Source of the DNA: Eucommia ulmoides
Taxonomy: Eukaryota > Streptophyta > Magnoliopsida > Garryales > Eucommiaceae
Reading direction: 5' to 3'
Assembly: GCA_016647705.1 (NCBI GenBank)
Contig: CM028339.1
Coordinates: 23,289,803-23,353,802 of the forward strand
DNA: 64,000 nt
Below the pieces are notes generated by a model that did no database searches, was not told where the DNA came from, and saw only the letters and a program-made list of their open reading frames with translations. The position numbers and the translations under genes are program-made. Of the stretch, positions 1 to 10,979 are shown piece after piece. Position 1 is the stretch's first letter. Each line of letters opens with the position of its first letter.

Positions 1-63
1 ATTAAACATTTTTGTCCCTGCAGAAGAATTACGAAGATAATTAGATGCTCCCATTTTTTTTTG

Positions 64-84
64 GGAGGGGGGGGGGGGGGGGGG
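64..84. repeat. poly-G homopolymer run
   Basis: About 20 consecutive G residues follow a T-run. The exact length is likely to be unstable or affected by sequencing. No gene is seen around it; positions 1-512 hold only AT-rich sequence. Confidence 0.8.
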
Positions 85-512
85 ATATTTGTTCTTCAAT
101 TTTTCATATTTGTCTAACATACCCAATTTTCGGAATACGTCTCCAAGCCGAGAACCTGAAGTCAATTTTTTTATCAATTAGTTGTTCCTATATTTCTGTT
201 CACGGATGTCTATATTGTTCTGTTCCATTATTGTTTTGTTCTATTTTTGTTCCCAGATTACTAATTTTTGATATCTGATTTCTAATGGGAACAGAACAAT
301 ATATCCATGATTTCTAACAGTATACTGATTCTTTGGTTTTCTACTGTTTTTGTTCAATTTTAAGCAGCAATGATGATTGGTGATGAGTCAAGTCTTGCCC
401 TTTTTTTTTTTTTTTGTGATTTTCTAATTTGGGTTTTAGATATGAATAGTTAGGGTTCTTTTTCTCTGATTCTTTCCCAGATTTGCGATTTGTTAAGCCT
501 TTTCTCTCCTAG

Positions 513-748
513 CTGCTGGCAAAAATAGATGGCCTGAATGACTCTACACTGGTCAATTAGTTCTATTATCTTTAAAATAGTTAAGTTTTACTATTTAATG
601 ATTTTCCCTTTTTTGGGTTAATGCAAGATTTATTCATAATTCGAGCTAGCAACAGACTAGATCTCATTGACCCTGCACTTTTAAGGCATGGTTGATTGGA
701 TAAACTGCTTTACAATGGAGTTGTTTCTGATACATCATACCGGGAGAG
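513..748 (+). pseudogene. PEX6-like gene fragment, two pseudo-exons with an intron
   Basis: Two short exon-like stretches read as part of the second AAA ATPase domain of the peroxisome biogenesis protein PEX6. The first (about 513-551) reads LLAKIDGLNDST. The second (about 624-748) contains QDLFII, then SNRLDLIDPALLRHG, an in-frame TGA, LDKLLYNGVV and SDTSYRER. The order and spacing match the PEX6 segment that runs from MLAEIDGL to SYRER, where the normal protein has an arginine at the stop position. The stretch between them is T-rich and intron-like, and a GT donor follows at 749. The fragment is therefore unspliced genomic DNA carrying a nonsense change, not a retrocopy. PEX6 works with PEX1 to recycle the peroxisomal import receptor; this fragment cannot. 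It sits upstream of a Helitron-type 3' end, which suggests transposon capture. Confidence 0.75.
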
Positions 749-2292
749 GTATTTTTCTTCTTTACTTGACTTCCAATCAACATATATCTATTCTTTGTCT
801 GTTGGATTCATTGGGTGTGATTTGGAGCTTTTACATAAAGCAATTTGTTTTTGTTTTTAATAGATAATTTCATAAAACAATTTGCTTTTTCGTGAGGAAA
901 ATAATTTATTTTTTCGTGAGGTGAACTCTGATGATGTGTCGGTAGGGGTGACAGTAAATATTTATTGTGGTGGTAGTGATGAATATTTGTTGTGGTCGTA
1001 GCGGTGATGTTAGTTTTTTTTTTTTTTAAGCTATTGTTTTCTTCCTTCATATAATTATTATTTATTTATTACGTTATGTTTCATGTATTCTTCATTTTTT
1101 GAAATTTGAAGCGACTATATAATAACTATTGAAAACGGTATTTTTATTTATTTATTTTTATTTTCCATTGTTGCAGACCTGATTGGTTGATACAGTGGTA
1201 ACCATAAGGTTTGTATCGTCATTATCAATATATATTTATGTAAGGTTGTACTCATAATGAAGTTGTTAGCTATGCAAGATGAGATGAAAAGTAGGATCAT
1301 AGGAGATTTATTAAAGTTTTATTTCCCTTAGTCTGAAAAATCTCTTATAAAAAGTCTCGACCTTTTCTGTGAAGGCCGTTTGTCAGTTTTATTTTGTAAG
1401 CTCTAGATTTATGTTAAAATTCAAATTTTGGGTGTGTTAAAAATATACAGCACATAATTAATTTTTATTAGATTTTTTTTTTCCTAACAGATGTAGTCTT
1501 TTGCAACGTATTTTCTTTCTCGCGAACCACGAGAGTATCTGGCATTTCAAGGAGCAAATCTCATTTTTGCTTAAGGGTTCAAGCGACATACAAGTGATTT
1601 GACGATTATGTGGATTTGAGGATTATATCGAAGAATGTGTGGGGGCAAAAGGAAAGTACAAGTAATTTATTTAGATTTTGCTTCTTCATCTATACCCTCT
1701 TTATATTCTCAAGTTGTATAAGCTTTTTTTGTTTTTTTTTCTATTCTTTTGTACTCTCTTAATTAGTGTGTTCTTCCTTATTTTAAATACAAGTTAGTTG
1801 TTTCATTTTAAAAATTTATTTTCCATTCTAAAGTTGGACAAAGGCTTAGTTGTTGTTGTTGTTGTTGTATTTTCTATTCTAAAACCTATATTTTATTTAT
1901 TTATTTTTTTCATTTTCTATTTTTTTTTTCATGTTTTAGTTTTATACAATGGAGAATATCATTGTTTTGATAAAAACAAATGACTATCCAAAATTTTCTT
2001 CTCTTGAAGTTTAAGGAAAAATAATATTGAAGTTTCTATTAAGTTACAATGTGTTGTGACGTTTCTTTATTTTCATTGTTCTGTGTGTTTGGATTTGTTT
2101 TCAATTATTTATGTAGGTTTGAGAATTTTTTAAATTATGTTGTGAAGTTCATATATAATTTGTAATAACGTTAAATATATATTTCTGAATGAATCATTGA
2201 TTTTTGGGGTTAAATGTATATTTTTAAATGAATCATTGATTTTTGCACCCATGTCTTCAGGTACGGGTTATACACTAGTAAGTATATTAGTT

Positions 2293-2299
<7 letters not shown>

Positions 2300-2351
<52 letters not shown>
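2300..2351. repeat. (TA)n microsatellite
   Basis: About 50 bp of uninterrupted TA dinucleotides lie just beyond the Helitron-like end. From here to 2976 the sequence is AT-rich and no gene is visible. Confidence 0.9.
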
Positions 2352-2356
<5 letters not shown>

Positions 2357-2995
2357 TGATTTTATTAATTATAATATTATGAGTACTTATTATTATCCTA
2401 AGAGTTACATAATTCATCAACTATATATAGGTGTGTGAAAGTGAAAGAAAAAATATATAGAGATATAGAGTGATATAGAAGAATATAAAGTGACGTAGAG
2501 GAATTTAGAGAAAATAGTGTGATACTATATGATGATAGTATATGAAATAATATGTTTTTATTGAGACATAAAATTAGAGAGAAATCATATTTTGTGATAT
2601 TTCACGTATATTATATACTTGATGATTTACAGGCAATAGAGTTCGTGATTAGTTCAATATAAAGATGTTCTGCTTACACCTTAACTCCTTGGATTGTTGT
2701 ATATTGGGAAAAACTCGTCATTCAACCCTGCGCATAGAGGGGGCATATCCATTCTTAAGACAATGATTACACACCTCGATCCACCATAATGTATTTTTTC
2801 TCTATCTTATCTTTATTTTATTTATTTAATTATTGATATTCTTTGTTATTTAAAAATATTTAAATTACATGTGATGTTTATTTATTTATTTTGAGTTTAT
2901 ATAATTATGTGAAATTTTCTCAACAAAAACATGAGTACAACGTCATGAAGTAGTCTTTGTCATGTGGGTGACACGATAAACTGCTGGCAGGTAAT

Positions 2996-3176
2996 TTTTT
3001 TTGGTATACCTACGAGTGTTCCTCTACTCACGCAGGGTGAAAGACTATCCCGTTCGGGGTGCGTGGCTATCTCTCTAAAAAAATGCTTTTCTGCAAGTTC
3101 GAATTTCTGATCTTGCATAAGTTCCTCAACTGCTTTAACTCAAGTATGTCTTGCTACTTGAGTTACACCTTGTTTG
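2996..3176 (-). mobile_element. tRNA-derived SINE (reverse orientation) with 19-bp TSD
   Basis: A 181-bp insert is bracketed by 19-bp direct repeats at 2977-2995 and 3177-3195 (TAAACYGYTGGCAGGTAAT) that differ at two positions. Read on the minus strand, it starts near a pol III A-box-like GGTGTAACTCAAGTAGC, carries a B-box-like ATTCGAACT and ends in TACC plus an A-run. A long, slightly diverged TSD with a terminal A-run is what LINE-dependent retroposition gives. The family was not identified. Confidence 0.6.
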
Positions 3177-3386
3177 TAAACCGTTGGCAGGTAATGGTAG
3201 ATCAAAGATAAGAATAGTTAAAGTTAGATACACTAAGAACTAAGTTGGTAAATAAGATAGTCTTAAGACACGTTCGAGGCATGGGCCGGACCACGTGTTT
3301 GACACACAACAATAGTTATGGGAAGTTCAAGTCTGATGGACAACATGGGTTGCAATTGTTCTACATGTGTTTCATTCTAAAAGTAT

Positions 3387-5330
3387 GAGTTAATATCATT
3401 TACACCCCCCAAGTATTCACTGGAACTATAAGAATTCCCTCAACTTTAAAAAATCCTTGGGAGGCCCCTTGAACTACTTGGTCAAACTACACTAAGGACA
3501 TATTTGATAAAAAAATTAAGTGCTTAAAATTGATTATATTAAGTACTTAATTAATTAAGTTTGTTTGATAAATATAATTAGTAATTAAGTTAACTTAAAA
3601 ATTAAGTCAAAATGTGAGTAAAAAATTAAGTTAAAGTCCCTTCATTTATTTTATTTTACTTAATACACTCCATTATTTTCTACTTAAAAAAATTATATTT
3701 TGACTATTTTACCCTTGATTCCCTATGAGGGTTTAATTAGAATTAGGATTAATGAAAATTAAATTAATTTTGGATTATTTTATGGTTTTAATTTTATTTT
3801 ATATTTAAATTATTGTTATAATTTAATTTAAGCAATCAAATTACATAAAAAAAAAAAAATACATAATATTTACATATTTTTGGGTTAATTTCTACTTTTA
3901 ATTTTAATATAATTTTTTTTTTTTTAAAAATGGCACCCTGATTTTATTGTTTTATTCTCAATTTTTTTTTTCTTTACATTATCTTGATTAAAAAATAGTT
4001 ATATAAATTAAACAATTTTTAGCATACAAATTTTGTATTTATCAAACAAATAAAAAAAATTCAGCAATTAAATTTTCAGTACAATTTTATCAAACAACCT
4101 TCTTAAATTTTCAGTACTTAAAATTTCAGCACTTAAATTTTTAGCACTTAAAAATTAAGTCGTTATCAAACAACCCCTAAGACCCCATGTTCATCTTCGA
4201 TTCCAAAAATACCATTTGAAAGTTAAAATTCTCATTTGTTGACCAGGTTGACCATTTTCTTTATTTTGTTTTACCTCAATTGACCCTAATATTTTTATCT
4301 AAATAAATTACCCTTGTATTAAGTATGATGGTTCAAAATAAAACTTAATAAAACTTTAAGGATATATAGTGTAATTAAAGGGTTGATTTTTGGTCTTCAT
4401 CCATGTTTTCTGTTCCAGCCCTAAAGCTACCACCACACCACGTCCTCCCACACCGACAGTGAACACCACCACCACATCCGACCACTAGCACCACTACTAC
4501 ATCCCCGATTGGTTCAGGTTTTCGTCGCGACGCCGAGAGCTCTACTGTTGGGACTCGGTTGCAAATTTACAATGATTAGGGGATTGCAGCTTGTCGGGGA
4601 GTTGATCTTTAACATCGATCTAAGCTTCACCGTCATCAACGGTCGCCATCATCCAGATCTGCTTCTGAAGCAATCGGGTTCGAAGACGATTTCGACGGTT
4701 TGGTTCGTCTGTCTTCACGCGCTGTTCACCGTCGATTATCTTCAACGGCTTTGGTTTAGGAGTTGTGGATGAAAGGAAATTTTCTATGATTTGATCTGAG
4801 TTTTTGAGTGTCTCTCTCCTGTTGTTGGCTTTGTTCGCTGCCATCTCTGACGATCTCACTCAGAGCTTTTGTGTTTCAATCGGTTGCGATTTGATCTGAG
4901 TTTTTGAACCAGATCTGTTATTTGGTTTGGTGGTGGTAGCGTTTGGTTCGGCAATGGTGGAGATGGTGGTGGAAATGGGAATTCTTTGGCGGATGAGGTG
5001 GTATTGTACGGCGGCGGTGTTTTTTGGTTCAGTGGTGCGGAGAAACAAATAAGAGCAAAAAAAAAAAAAAAAGGAAAAAAATGAAAAGGATGAAAAAAAT
5101 AGAAAAAAGAAAAAAGAGAAGAAATTATTAAAACAAAGGGTGAGGTGAGGTGAGGGTAGTTTGGTCATTCACTAATTTGATTTATTTTATTATTTTTCTG
5201 TTGTGAGTAAGGGTAATATGGTCATTTCTTTAAAAAATACTCCGACAAGGATTCCCGTGGTAATTTGAAAACTTAGTGGGGGTGTATTTGGAATGCTAAA
5301 AGAATATAGGGGTGTAATGGTATTAACCCC
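3387..5330. mobile_element. Mutator-like element (MULE), non-autonomous, 9-bp TSD
   Basis: The element is flanked by a perfect 9-bp TSD, TAAAAGTAT, at 3378-3386 and 5331-5339. Its ends are inverted: GAGTTAATATCATTTACACC on the left and the complement of GGGGTTAATACCATTACACC on the right. A 9-bp TSD points to the Mutator superfamily. No transposase is seen. The interior holds a nested MITE (3496-4177) and a more GC-rich, gene-like stretch (4420-5040) with CCACCACC/GGTGGTGG character that I could not assign. Its left arm is homologous to the right arm of the MULE at 52603-55574. Confidence 0.75.
3496..4177. mobile_element. Tourist-like (PIF/Harbinger) MITE nested in the MULE
   Basis: The 682-bp AT-rich insert has terminal inverted repeats: GGACATATTTGATAA on the left and the complement of GGGGTTGTTTGATAA on the right. 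It is flanked by TAA at 3493-3495 and 4178-4180. The homologous arm of the second MULE (complement of about 55430-55510) has the uninterrupted site with a single TAA followed by GACC. TSD and ends are therefore confirmed by comparison. There is no coding capacity; the interior has many AATTAAGTGCTTA-type motifs. Confidence 0.75.
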
Positions 5331-5480
5331 TAAAAGTATTGGGTTTCTATTTTGTTGGGAATGTCAATTGTCTTCTTTTTCCTATAAATACTATAAAATA
5401 AAGGTGTATGTATTACGGATTGATGGGAGTCTGCACCAACACATAAGTTTTAGCTCATTCTTGATCCTAAACTATAGTTG

Positions 5481-5820
5481 TGTTCAATTTATCCCATATC
5501 AAATATGGAAGAAATTGGTGATCAGATTATGAATGTGAAATAAAGTCTCACCTCATGAGCTATATTTTGGGGTTAAGAGAGACCAAAGACCACCCTACAC
5601 TGTTATTAGAGCCCAAATTACAACAATTTTAACTCAGTAGTTACAAAGAGGGAGATTTGTTGAGGATTAGTCGACCAAAGACCCGATGTGTGAAGGGAAG
5701 ATTGTTGAGTTTATCACACATCAAATGTGGAAGGGGCTGATGGTCAGATTATAAGTGTGAAAGAAAGCTCCACCTTATGAACTAGTTTTTTGGGTTTGAG
5801 AGAGGCCCAAGATCACGATT
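5481..5820 (+). mobile_element. TRIM (terminal-repeat retrotransposon in miniature)
   Basis: Two direct repeats of about 119 bp (5481-5599 and 5703-about 5820) begin TGTTCAATTTATC and TGTTGAGTTTATC; both contain a CATATCAAATATGG / CACATCAAATGTGG core. The first is followed at 5601 by TGTTATTAGAGCC, a diverged copy of the initiator-Met primer-binding site TGGTATCAGAGCC. A purine-rich GAAGGGAAGA precedes the second repeat. The internal part is only about 100 bp and non-coding. From 5821 to 6390 I see no gene. Confidence 0.6.
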
Positions 5821-6394
5821 TTTAAGTGAAAAACACTAAGGCGGGAAAAAAACCACGGGATGGAAGCCCGATATCAACCTCCACTATTACAAAAATAATA
5901 GGATTACAATTGTTTACACGTTCAAGAGAAAAACTCTTGGATCACCTTATAAATATCACCGAAAATAGTAGCTTCAACATAAAATGATAAATATGGGTTT
6001 AGAGAGAAATACCGAATCACTAATTAGAAGAAGATTATCGAATATCGAGACAGAGGAAAACAAAGTACTTGATGCCGAGAACAAACCCTTGAAATTTCAG
6101 TTCAATTAAAATCTGAATCGTCATTCAATCGTTAAACCCTCAAAAAGATTCAGAGACTTAGCACATAATTTAAAACCAACGCTAGGTGGTGAATCATTTT
6201 TTCTAAAAAAATTAGCCCAAAAGACTAATTTCAAAATCGACACCTATGGTGCCTAGAAAAGCCCCCTAAACCATTTTTACAAAAATAATATATATATATA
6301 TATATAAGATTTCAAAATAAAGCTTATCTAAAAGTCGATACCGTGGGTGCCTGAGGTCCTACAGACAGGAAATGTCATGGAGATGATTATCTTT

Positions 6395-6880
6395 ACTAAA
6401 GAATAGTTGTCCTTTACTTTTGATATGAAGGACATGGGTAAAGAAAATTATATACTTCGTGTTGGTGTTAATATTATTAGAGATTGTTCTAAGAAATTTC
6501 TTGTTTTGTATCAAGAAACTTATTTTAGGAAGATACTTGAACGATTTCGAATGCATTAATGCTACGCCTATATCACCCCTAGTGAGAAGAGGTAGTACCT
6601 TGAGTCTTGATATTTTTCCTAAAACTAATATTATAAAGAAGGGATGTCCCGTATACCATATGAAACTTCAATTGAAAGCCTAATGTATCCCATGATTTGT
6701 ACACAACTGGACAAATGTTGTGAGATGTCACTATATCCAAAATAAAATTTTACATAGAGAAGTAGTACTCAAACATATTTCTACGAGTAAAATAGTGGTT
6801 GATCCCATAAACAAACCTATTTATGCGGATTTAATCCAATCTCATGTAAGGTGCTTGAGTCTTCGTAGATTGTAAAAGAT
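6395..6880 (+). pseudogene. Ty1/copia reverse transcriptase-RNase H fragment, decayed
   Basis: Across two frames the translation gives copia pol motifs: FTFDMKDMGKENYILRVGV, then SKKFLVLYQETYFRKILERF (the YxLGVKI...LSQETYIRKILERF region of plant copia RT). In another frame STLSLDIFPKTN follows, then PYETSIESLMYPMICTQLD (PYASAVGSLMYAMLCTRPD in intact elements). A stretch ending KHISTSKIVVDPINKP corresponds to the RNase H tail. Much of RNase H is deleted and there are several frameshifts and stops. It is a dead fragment of a copia element whose 3' LTR may begin near 9517. Confidence 0.75.
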
Positions 6881-7734
6881 ATGTTTGGCTCATTGATTTT
6901 ATATATTTGTACCGTAATGCAAATTTATAATTTTATATTTTATTTGCATTCATTAAAAGTATGATGAATAATTTAGGATATTTGTTATAACACACATTAT
7001 TACCATAATGGTAGATGTCGTTAGGCAAAATAGTGGACTACTCAAATAGCAACCAGCCTCGATAATGAGATAGAGTGCGAGATGAGACTTTAGAATTCTT
7101 AAGATTGAATTAGAGAATTCCTTAAAGTGTCGCCTTGGATGATCCAGGATGAGGTTTATCAAAAACCAAACATGGAAGTTTCCCATACTTCATATAGCCT
7201 AAGAAGAGTGGAATGTGATATTTCAAGTGGACACTCAGGAAGAAGAGAAAAGTTCTCAAGTCAGTCTCTTGTGTAATGATTAGACTTAGATTCGTACAGT
7301 AATTTAGAATGACATGTTAATATTTTTAAGTATAACACCATAACATGTTAATCATACTACAAGTGTTTTAAGACGACCACCTAGAAGGTGAGAAATAGAT
7401 AATTGCTTTCTTACTCTGTGAGCTATATATATATATATATATATTAATAATAATAATGATCTAATTATACCCTTATATGACTTTGAACTATGTTCAGATT
7501 TTAAAGTTTTATGGTGCTACTTTAACTTATTATCTTATGGCCACAAATAATACGGTCTAAAAAGACATGTCTAGAAGAGCAGTCAAATAAAAGTTGAGTA
7601 ACATGAGGATCAAAGGAAAACAACTTAATAACATATCTTGTAAAAATTGCGATGTAGGGTACTTAATGGTAACAACTACAGATGAAGCTATTTTTCAAAG
7701 TATATATATTATTTTTTGAAAGTAAACACGTTGA

Positions 7735-9242
7735 TATTGAGAATATTGCATCCTTAGAGCCAACTGTGACCTCGCAAGGTTACGGTCCAAGATTGGTGTT
7801 TCTAATTGACTACCATTTTGAGGGGGCGTATTAGGAATATTTCCTATTCCTACAAAAGAATATTTCCTCTCTTAATTTTCATAATATTGTTGCCTTATTT
7901 ACCTTTGTATTTATGTTGTTTTCTTATTTACTTTTGTATTTCCTTTTATTACTCTTCTCTCCATTGTATAAATTTTAAAACTTGGGATTAATAAAACTTG
8001 GCATATAAACTTTTTTTTCCTCTCTATTCTATATGGCATCAGAGCTTAGATCCAAAAACTAGAAAGAAAGTCCTCAAGAAGGGATTAGGGTTTCTAGTCG
8101 CCACTAGTCTTCATGGTAACTCTGATGGCGGTTGCGATGAAGCAAGATCTCCTACCCATTTCTCCATTCCATTTTTTACTGTCTACTATTATTCATCTAT
8201 TATTTCTATATGCCATTTTGTTCTCTACAATCCTTTGATATTTCTTTGTTCAGTTTCCCAAATCAGATCCCTTGATATTTTTTTTTTCATCCATGGTAGC
8301 ACCACCCTTCTCCTCTTCTGCCTCCTTATAATTATTCTCAAGTATTTCACACCCACCCCACCTACTCCATCCCTGAGGGCCCCAACCCCAAACCCTTCAT
8401 CGTCTCCCTCCTCGGACAGGTGCTCTTCCACACCGTCGGCCACATCTCCGCCTGTGTCTTCTTCTCCAAAGTCACCGTCTTCTTCACCCATGTCATCAAA
8501 TCCGACGAATCCTATTCTCATCCCAATTTCAATCTCTCTCTATACTATACCTTTTATTTTTTTCTCGCTCTAGACCCTACTGTCCTTTGGTTTGACCTTC
8601 CATTGGCAGGTAATTTCCTTCTCTCTCTCTCTCTTTGTCGATCTTAATCTCAAGATTGGCTCCATGGAGGACCATCTTTCGTCCTCTAGATTCAACATTG
8701 GTCGCACTCCAGCGCCCCACACGTGCTACAGCATGCCCGCGAAGCTCAGCCACTACTTATTTCGCATTACAGCACGCCCACACATGCTACAACGTGCCTC
8801 CGAAGTTTAGCCACTGCCTGATTCGTGCTACAACGCACCTTCGCCCGCTCTAGCACACCTCCAAGCATCCCCAGAGCCAACTGTGACCTCCAAAGGTTGC
8901 GGTCCAAGATTAGTGTTTCAAATCGATCACCATCTTGAGGGGGCGTATTGAGAATATTGCATCCCCAGAGCCAACTGTGAACTCGAAAGGTTGTGGTCCA
9001 AGATTGGTGTTTCTAATTGACCACAATCTTGAGGGGGCATATTAGGAATATTTCCTATTCCTACAAAGGAATATTTTCGCTTTTAATTTTCATTATATTG
9101 TCACCTTAATTACCTTGGTGTTTATGTTGTTTCCTTATTTACTTTTGTATTTTCTTTTATTGCTCATTTTTCCATTGTATAAATATTGAAGGTTGGGATT
9201 AATTAAATATGACATATAAGCTTTTACTTTCTCCATTTTCTA
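7735..9242 (+). mobile_element. Short non-autonomous LTR retrotransposon with captured host sequence
   Basis: Direct repeats of about 299 and 297 bp (7735-8033 and 8946-9242) share their whole length, starting TATTGAGAATATTGCATCC and ending just before TGG. Directly after the first repeat lies TGGCATCAGAGC (8034-8045), a near-perfect initiator-Met primer-binding site. CTTGAGGGGGCG precedes the second repeat as a polypurine tract. The 0.9-kb interior has no gag or pol; it holds a plant gene fragment (8343-8515) and a duplicate of part of the LTR just before the 3' LTR (about 8870-8945). A clean TSD was not found, so the termini may have mutated. Confidence 0.7.
8343..8515 (+). pseudogene. Plastid phosphate-translocator gene fragment inside an LTR element
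   Basis: One frame reads PNPKPFIVSLLGQ, then VLFHTVGHISACVFFSKV, then TVFFTHVIKSDE. This matches the ...LLGxALFHTIGHISACVSFSKVAVSFTHVIKSxEP transmembrane stretch of the plastidic phosphate translocators (triose-, xylulose- or glucose-6-phosphate/phosphate antiporters of the inner envelope). Similarity ends after the SDE codons. Codon use is much more GC-rich than the surrounding LTR element. The fragment has no start or splice context, so it is captured, non-functional cargo. Which translocator subfamily donated it is uncertain; the HISACVSFSKV wording favours an XPT/GPT-type gene. Confidence 0.65.
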
Positions 9243-10199
9243 TGGCTAATGCAAAGGAGATTACATATGTTCTGAGTTTAGACTCTAGAGGAGGTAAAAA
9301 TGCTTCATTTAATGTGACTAAATTGGTATTGGGGCATAAACTCTTCTATTTTGCAACAGGATATTGCCTGTTAATGAGATAAATAGTTAATATGGTGCTC
9401 TCACATCGTTAGAAGATACTCGTCAGTCGCACGTAATAGTAACCTGTATGAAGAGAGTATAATGTATGAGTCAAATAGAGAAACACATCTGATGTCATTG
9501 TGTCCGAGTGAGAGATGTTGGATTATGGAACGGGTCGGTTCAACCCATGGAGTGACCATATGGGTCCCAAGTTTCATGAACAGTCACCATGTGAATAGGT
9601 GTGGCTCGTGATCTCAATGATCATGTCCATTTAATAGACATCCATTGGAAATGACATACCTTTTAAGTCTCTTTCTATAAAGTGGCATTAACACCTCTAA
9701 GGTTTCAATTATAGAAAATTTGATTGGTTTTGATTAGTGCGTATGTCAAGATTACCCAAAAAGACTCTAGTAGTTTTTCTTACCGACGAGATAAGAAACG
9801 AGTAAATACGAGTTGTAAACAAGTCTTCCAAATCTAAAAGAAACGTTTCCATTTAATGTAAGTGTACAAAAACTTATACAAATTAAAAAAGTGGAATTGT
9901 TCTACAAATTGCCTGTAATTTTAAGTCTTATTTGACTATTAAATTAGTAGTTATGATCAATTATTATATTTTGAAAATATACTTTTGTATTATAAAGCTT
10001 ATATAATGAAATTTAGATAGTAAAACTAACACATCTATACATAAATCAGGACGGAAATAACTTTCAACAGTTCAAATTACATTAAACTAAATAAGAGGAT
10101 CAAATTTTTTTGATTTACACCTAATACCAAAAGAATCACTATCTCAACTTTTTCGAAGTTCTCTCTCACATACAATTCCTTTTTTTCTTTAAGAAAAAT
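9243..10199. other. Gene-free stretch, probably copia 3' region/LTR remnant
   Basis: CCGAGTGAGAGATG at about 9508-9517 looks like a polypurine tract followed by an LTR start (TGTTGGATTATGG at about 9516). This would fit the copia polymerase fragment at 6395-6880, with the 1.5-kb LTR element inserted between. No LTR end or second LTR could be fixed. No open gene is present. Confidence 0.35.
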
Positions 10200-10569
10200 A
10201 AATTTTAAATCCTCTAACTATTGACACGTTTTTAAGTAATCTTTCTAAATTTGCGCATTTCATTTTAAACTCTCTATGTATCAACATATTTTTAAATGGT
10301 TATTTTGTCAAAAATTTGAAATCATTCAAAGTAACATAATGGAAGGGCAAAATAATAATTTTATATATTTTTAAATTTTTTAATCGTTTTCTTTTTTTTT
10401 TTCTACTCCACTACACTCCCCTCTCTCTCCCTCTCTCACTCAACTCTTTTTCTCTCTTCCTCCTTTTTCCCCTCCCCACTAGAAAGCGTAAAAACACCCC
10501 CTGTTATGGGTGTGAACATCCCTGCAACATGGGTGTTTTACCCCTTGTTATGGGGTGTACACCCCTTGT

Positions 10570-10725
10570 TGCTCATCGATCAGCAATGAGAGAGATGTCG
10601 ATTTTGGCTTCGCTTTCAACGATAGCGATTTCTCAGACTGGTTCTCCAATAAAGTTATAGAGATCATAGCGGAGTCGCCGGAGACGCAGTCCGATGGTGA
10701 GGATTATCTAAGTGTCGTGAATTGA
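10570..10725 (+). pseudogene. BTB/POZ protein (POB1/LRB-like) N-terminal fragment
   Basis: The frame beginning near 10570 reads [18 protein letters not shown] and then IEIIAESPETQSDGEDYLSV before a TGA at 10723-10725. The N-terminal region of plant POB1/LRB-type BTB/POZ proteins carries [22 protein letters not shown] followed by an acidic SDAEG segment, which fits in order and spacing. These proteins act in nuclear E3 ubiquitin ligase complexes, but this piece lacks the BTB domain and has no function of that kind. It is cargo of the surrounding MULE. Confidence 0.65.
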
Positions 10726-10749
10726 GCTACTAATTGAAGCGCCGGTGAA

Positions 10750-10979
10750 ATGATACGAAGAAAGAGAATGGGAAAAACCATTGAGAGCAGCTCCGTGACG
10801 TGATTTGTTTGGGACTCGCATTTGATTTCGACGAAATTGCAGGCATTGTCGACGAGCGCCTTGAAGACGATTAAATCCAAAACATCATCGTTGAAAGTTG
10901 GGTCTATGAGACCATTAACGAAAAATGGAGCTAAAAACAGAGTAATCAAAAGCTTAACCACAATTTTCAGTTCAACCAA
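10750..10979 (-). pseudogene. LRR receptor-like kinase N-terminal fragment
   Basis: From an ATG at 10979 the minus strand reads a hydrophobic signal-peptide-like start (MVELKIVVKLLITLFLAPFF), then PTFNDDVLDLIVFKA, then CNFVEIKCESQTNHVTEL. This is the LRRNT pattern of LRR-RLKs of the PXC/IMK-like group (NDDVLGLIVFKA... CNWVGVKCNPRTNRVTEL). A block of around ten residues between them (the LSSWNEDD part) is missing or altered. No LRRs and no kinase follow. It lies head-to-head with the BTB/POZ fragment inside one MULE, so two donor genes were combined. Confidence 0.65.

Larger units (their letters stand above)
1..2278 (+). mobile_element. Helitron-like element, 3' end at 2278 (5' end not located)
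   Basis: The segment finishes with a typical Helitron 3' signature. An imperfect hairpin (ACCCATG at 2247-2253 against TACGGGT at 2262-2268) is followed 10 nt later by CTAG, and the next base is T (2279). Helitrons end in CTRR next to a host T and make no target duplication. No 5' TC terminus could be fixed, so the left boundary given is just the window edge. No Rep/helicase reading frame is seen. The PEX6 pseudo-exons at 513-748 would be captured cargo. Between 750 and 2240 there is intron-like T-rich DNA without a gene. Confidence 0.5.

Noticed and set aside
3001..3180. A tRNA or other pol III gene
   Set aside because: Only loose A- and B-box similarity and no cloverleaf; the TSD and A-tail fit a SINE better.
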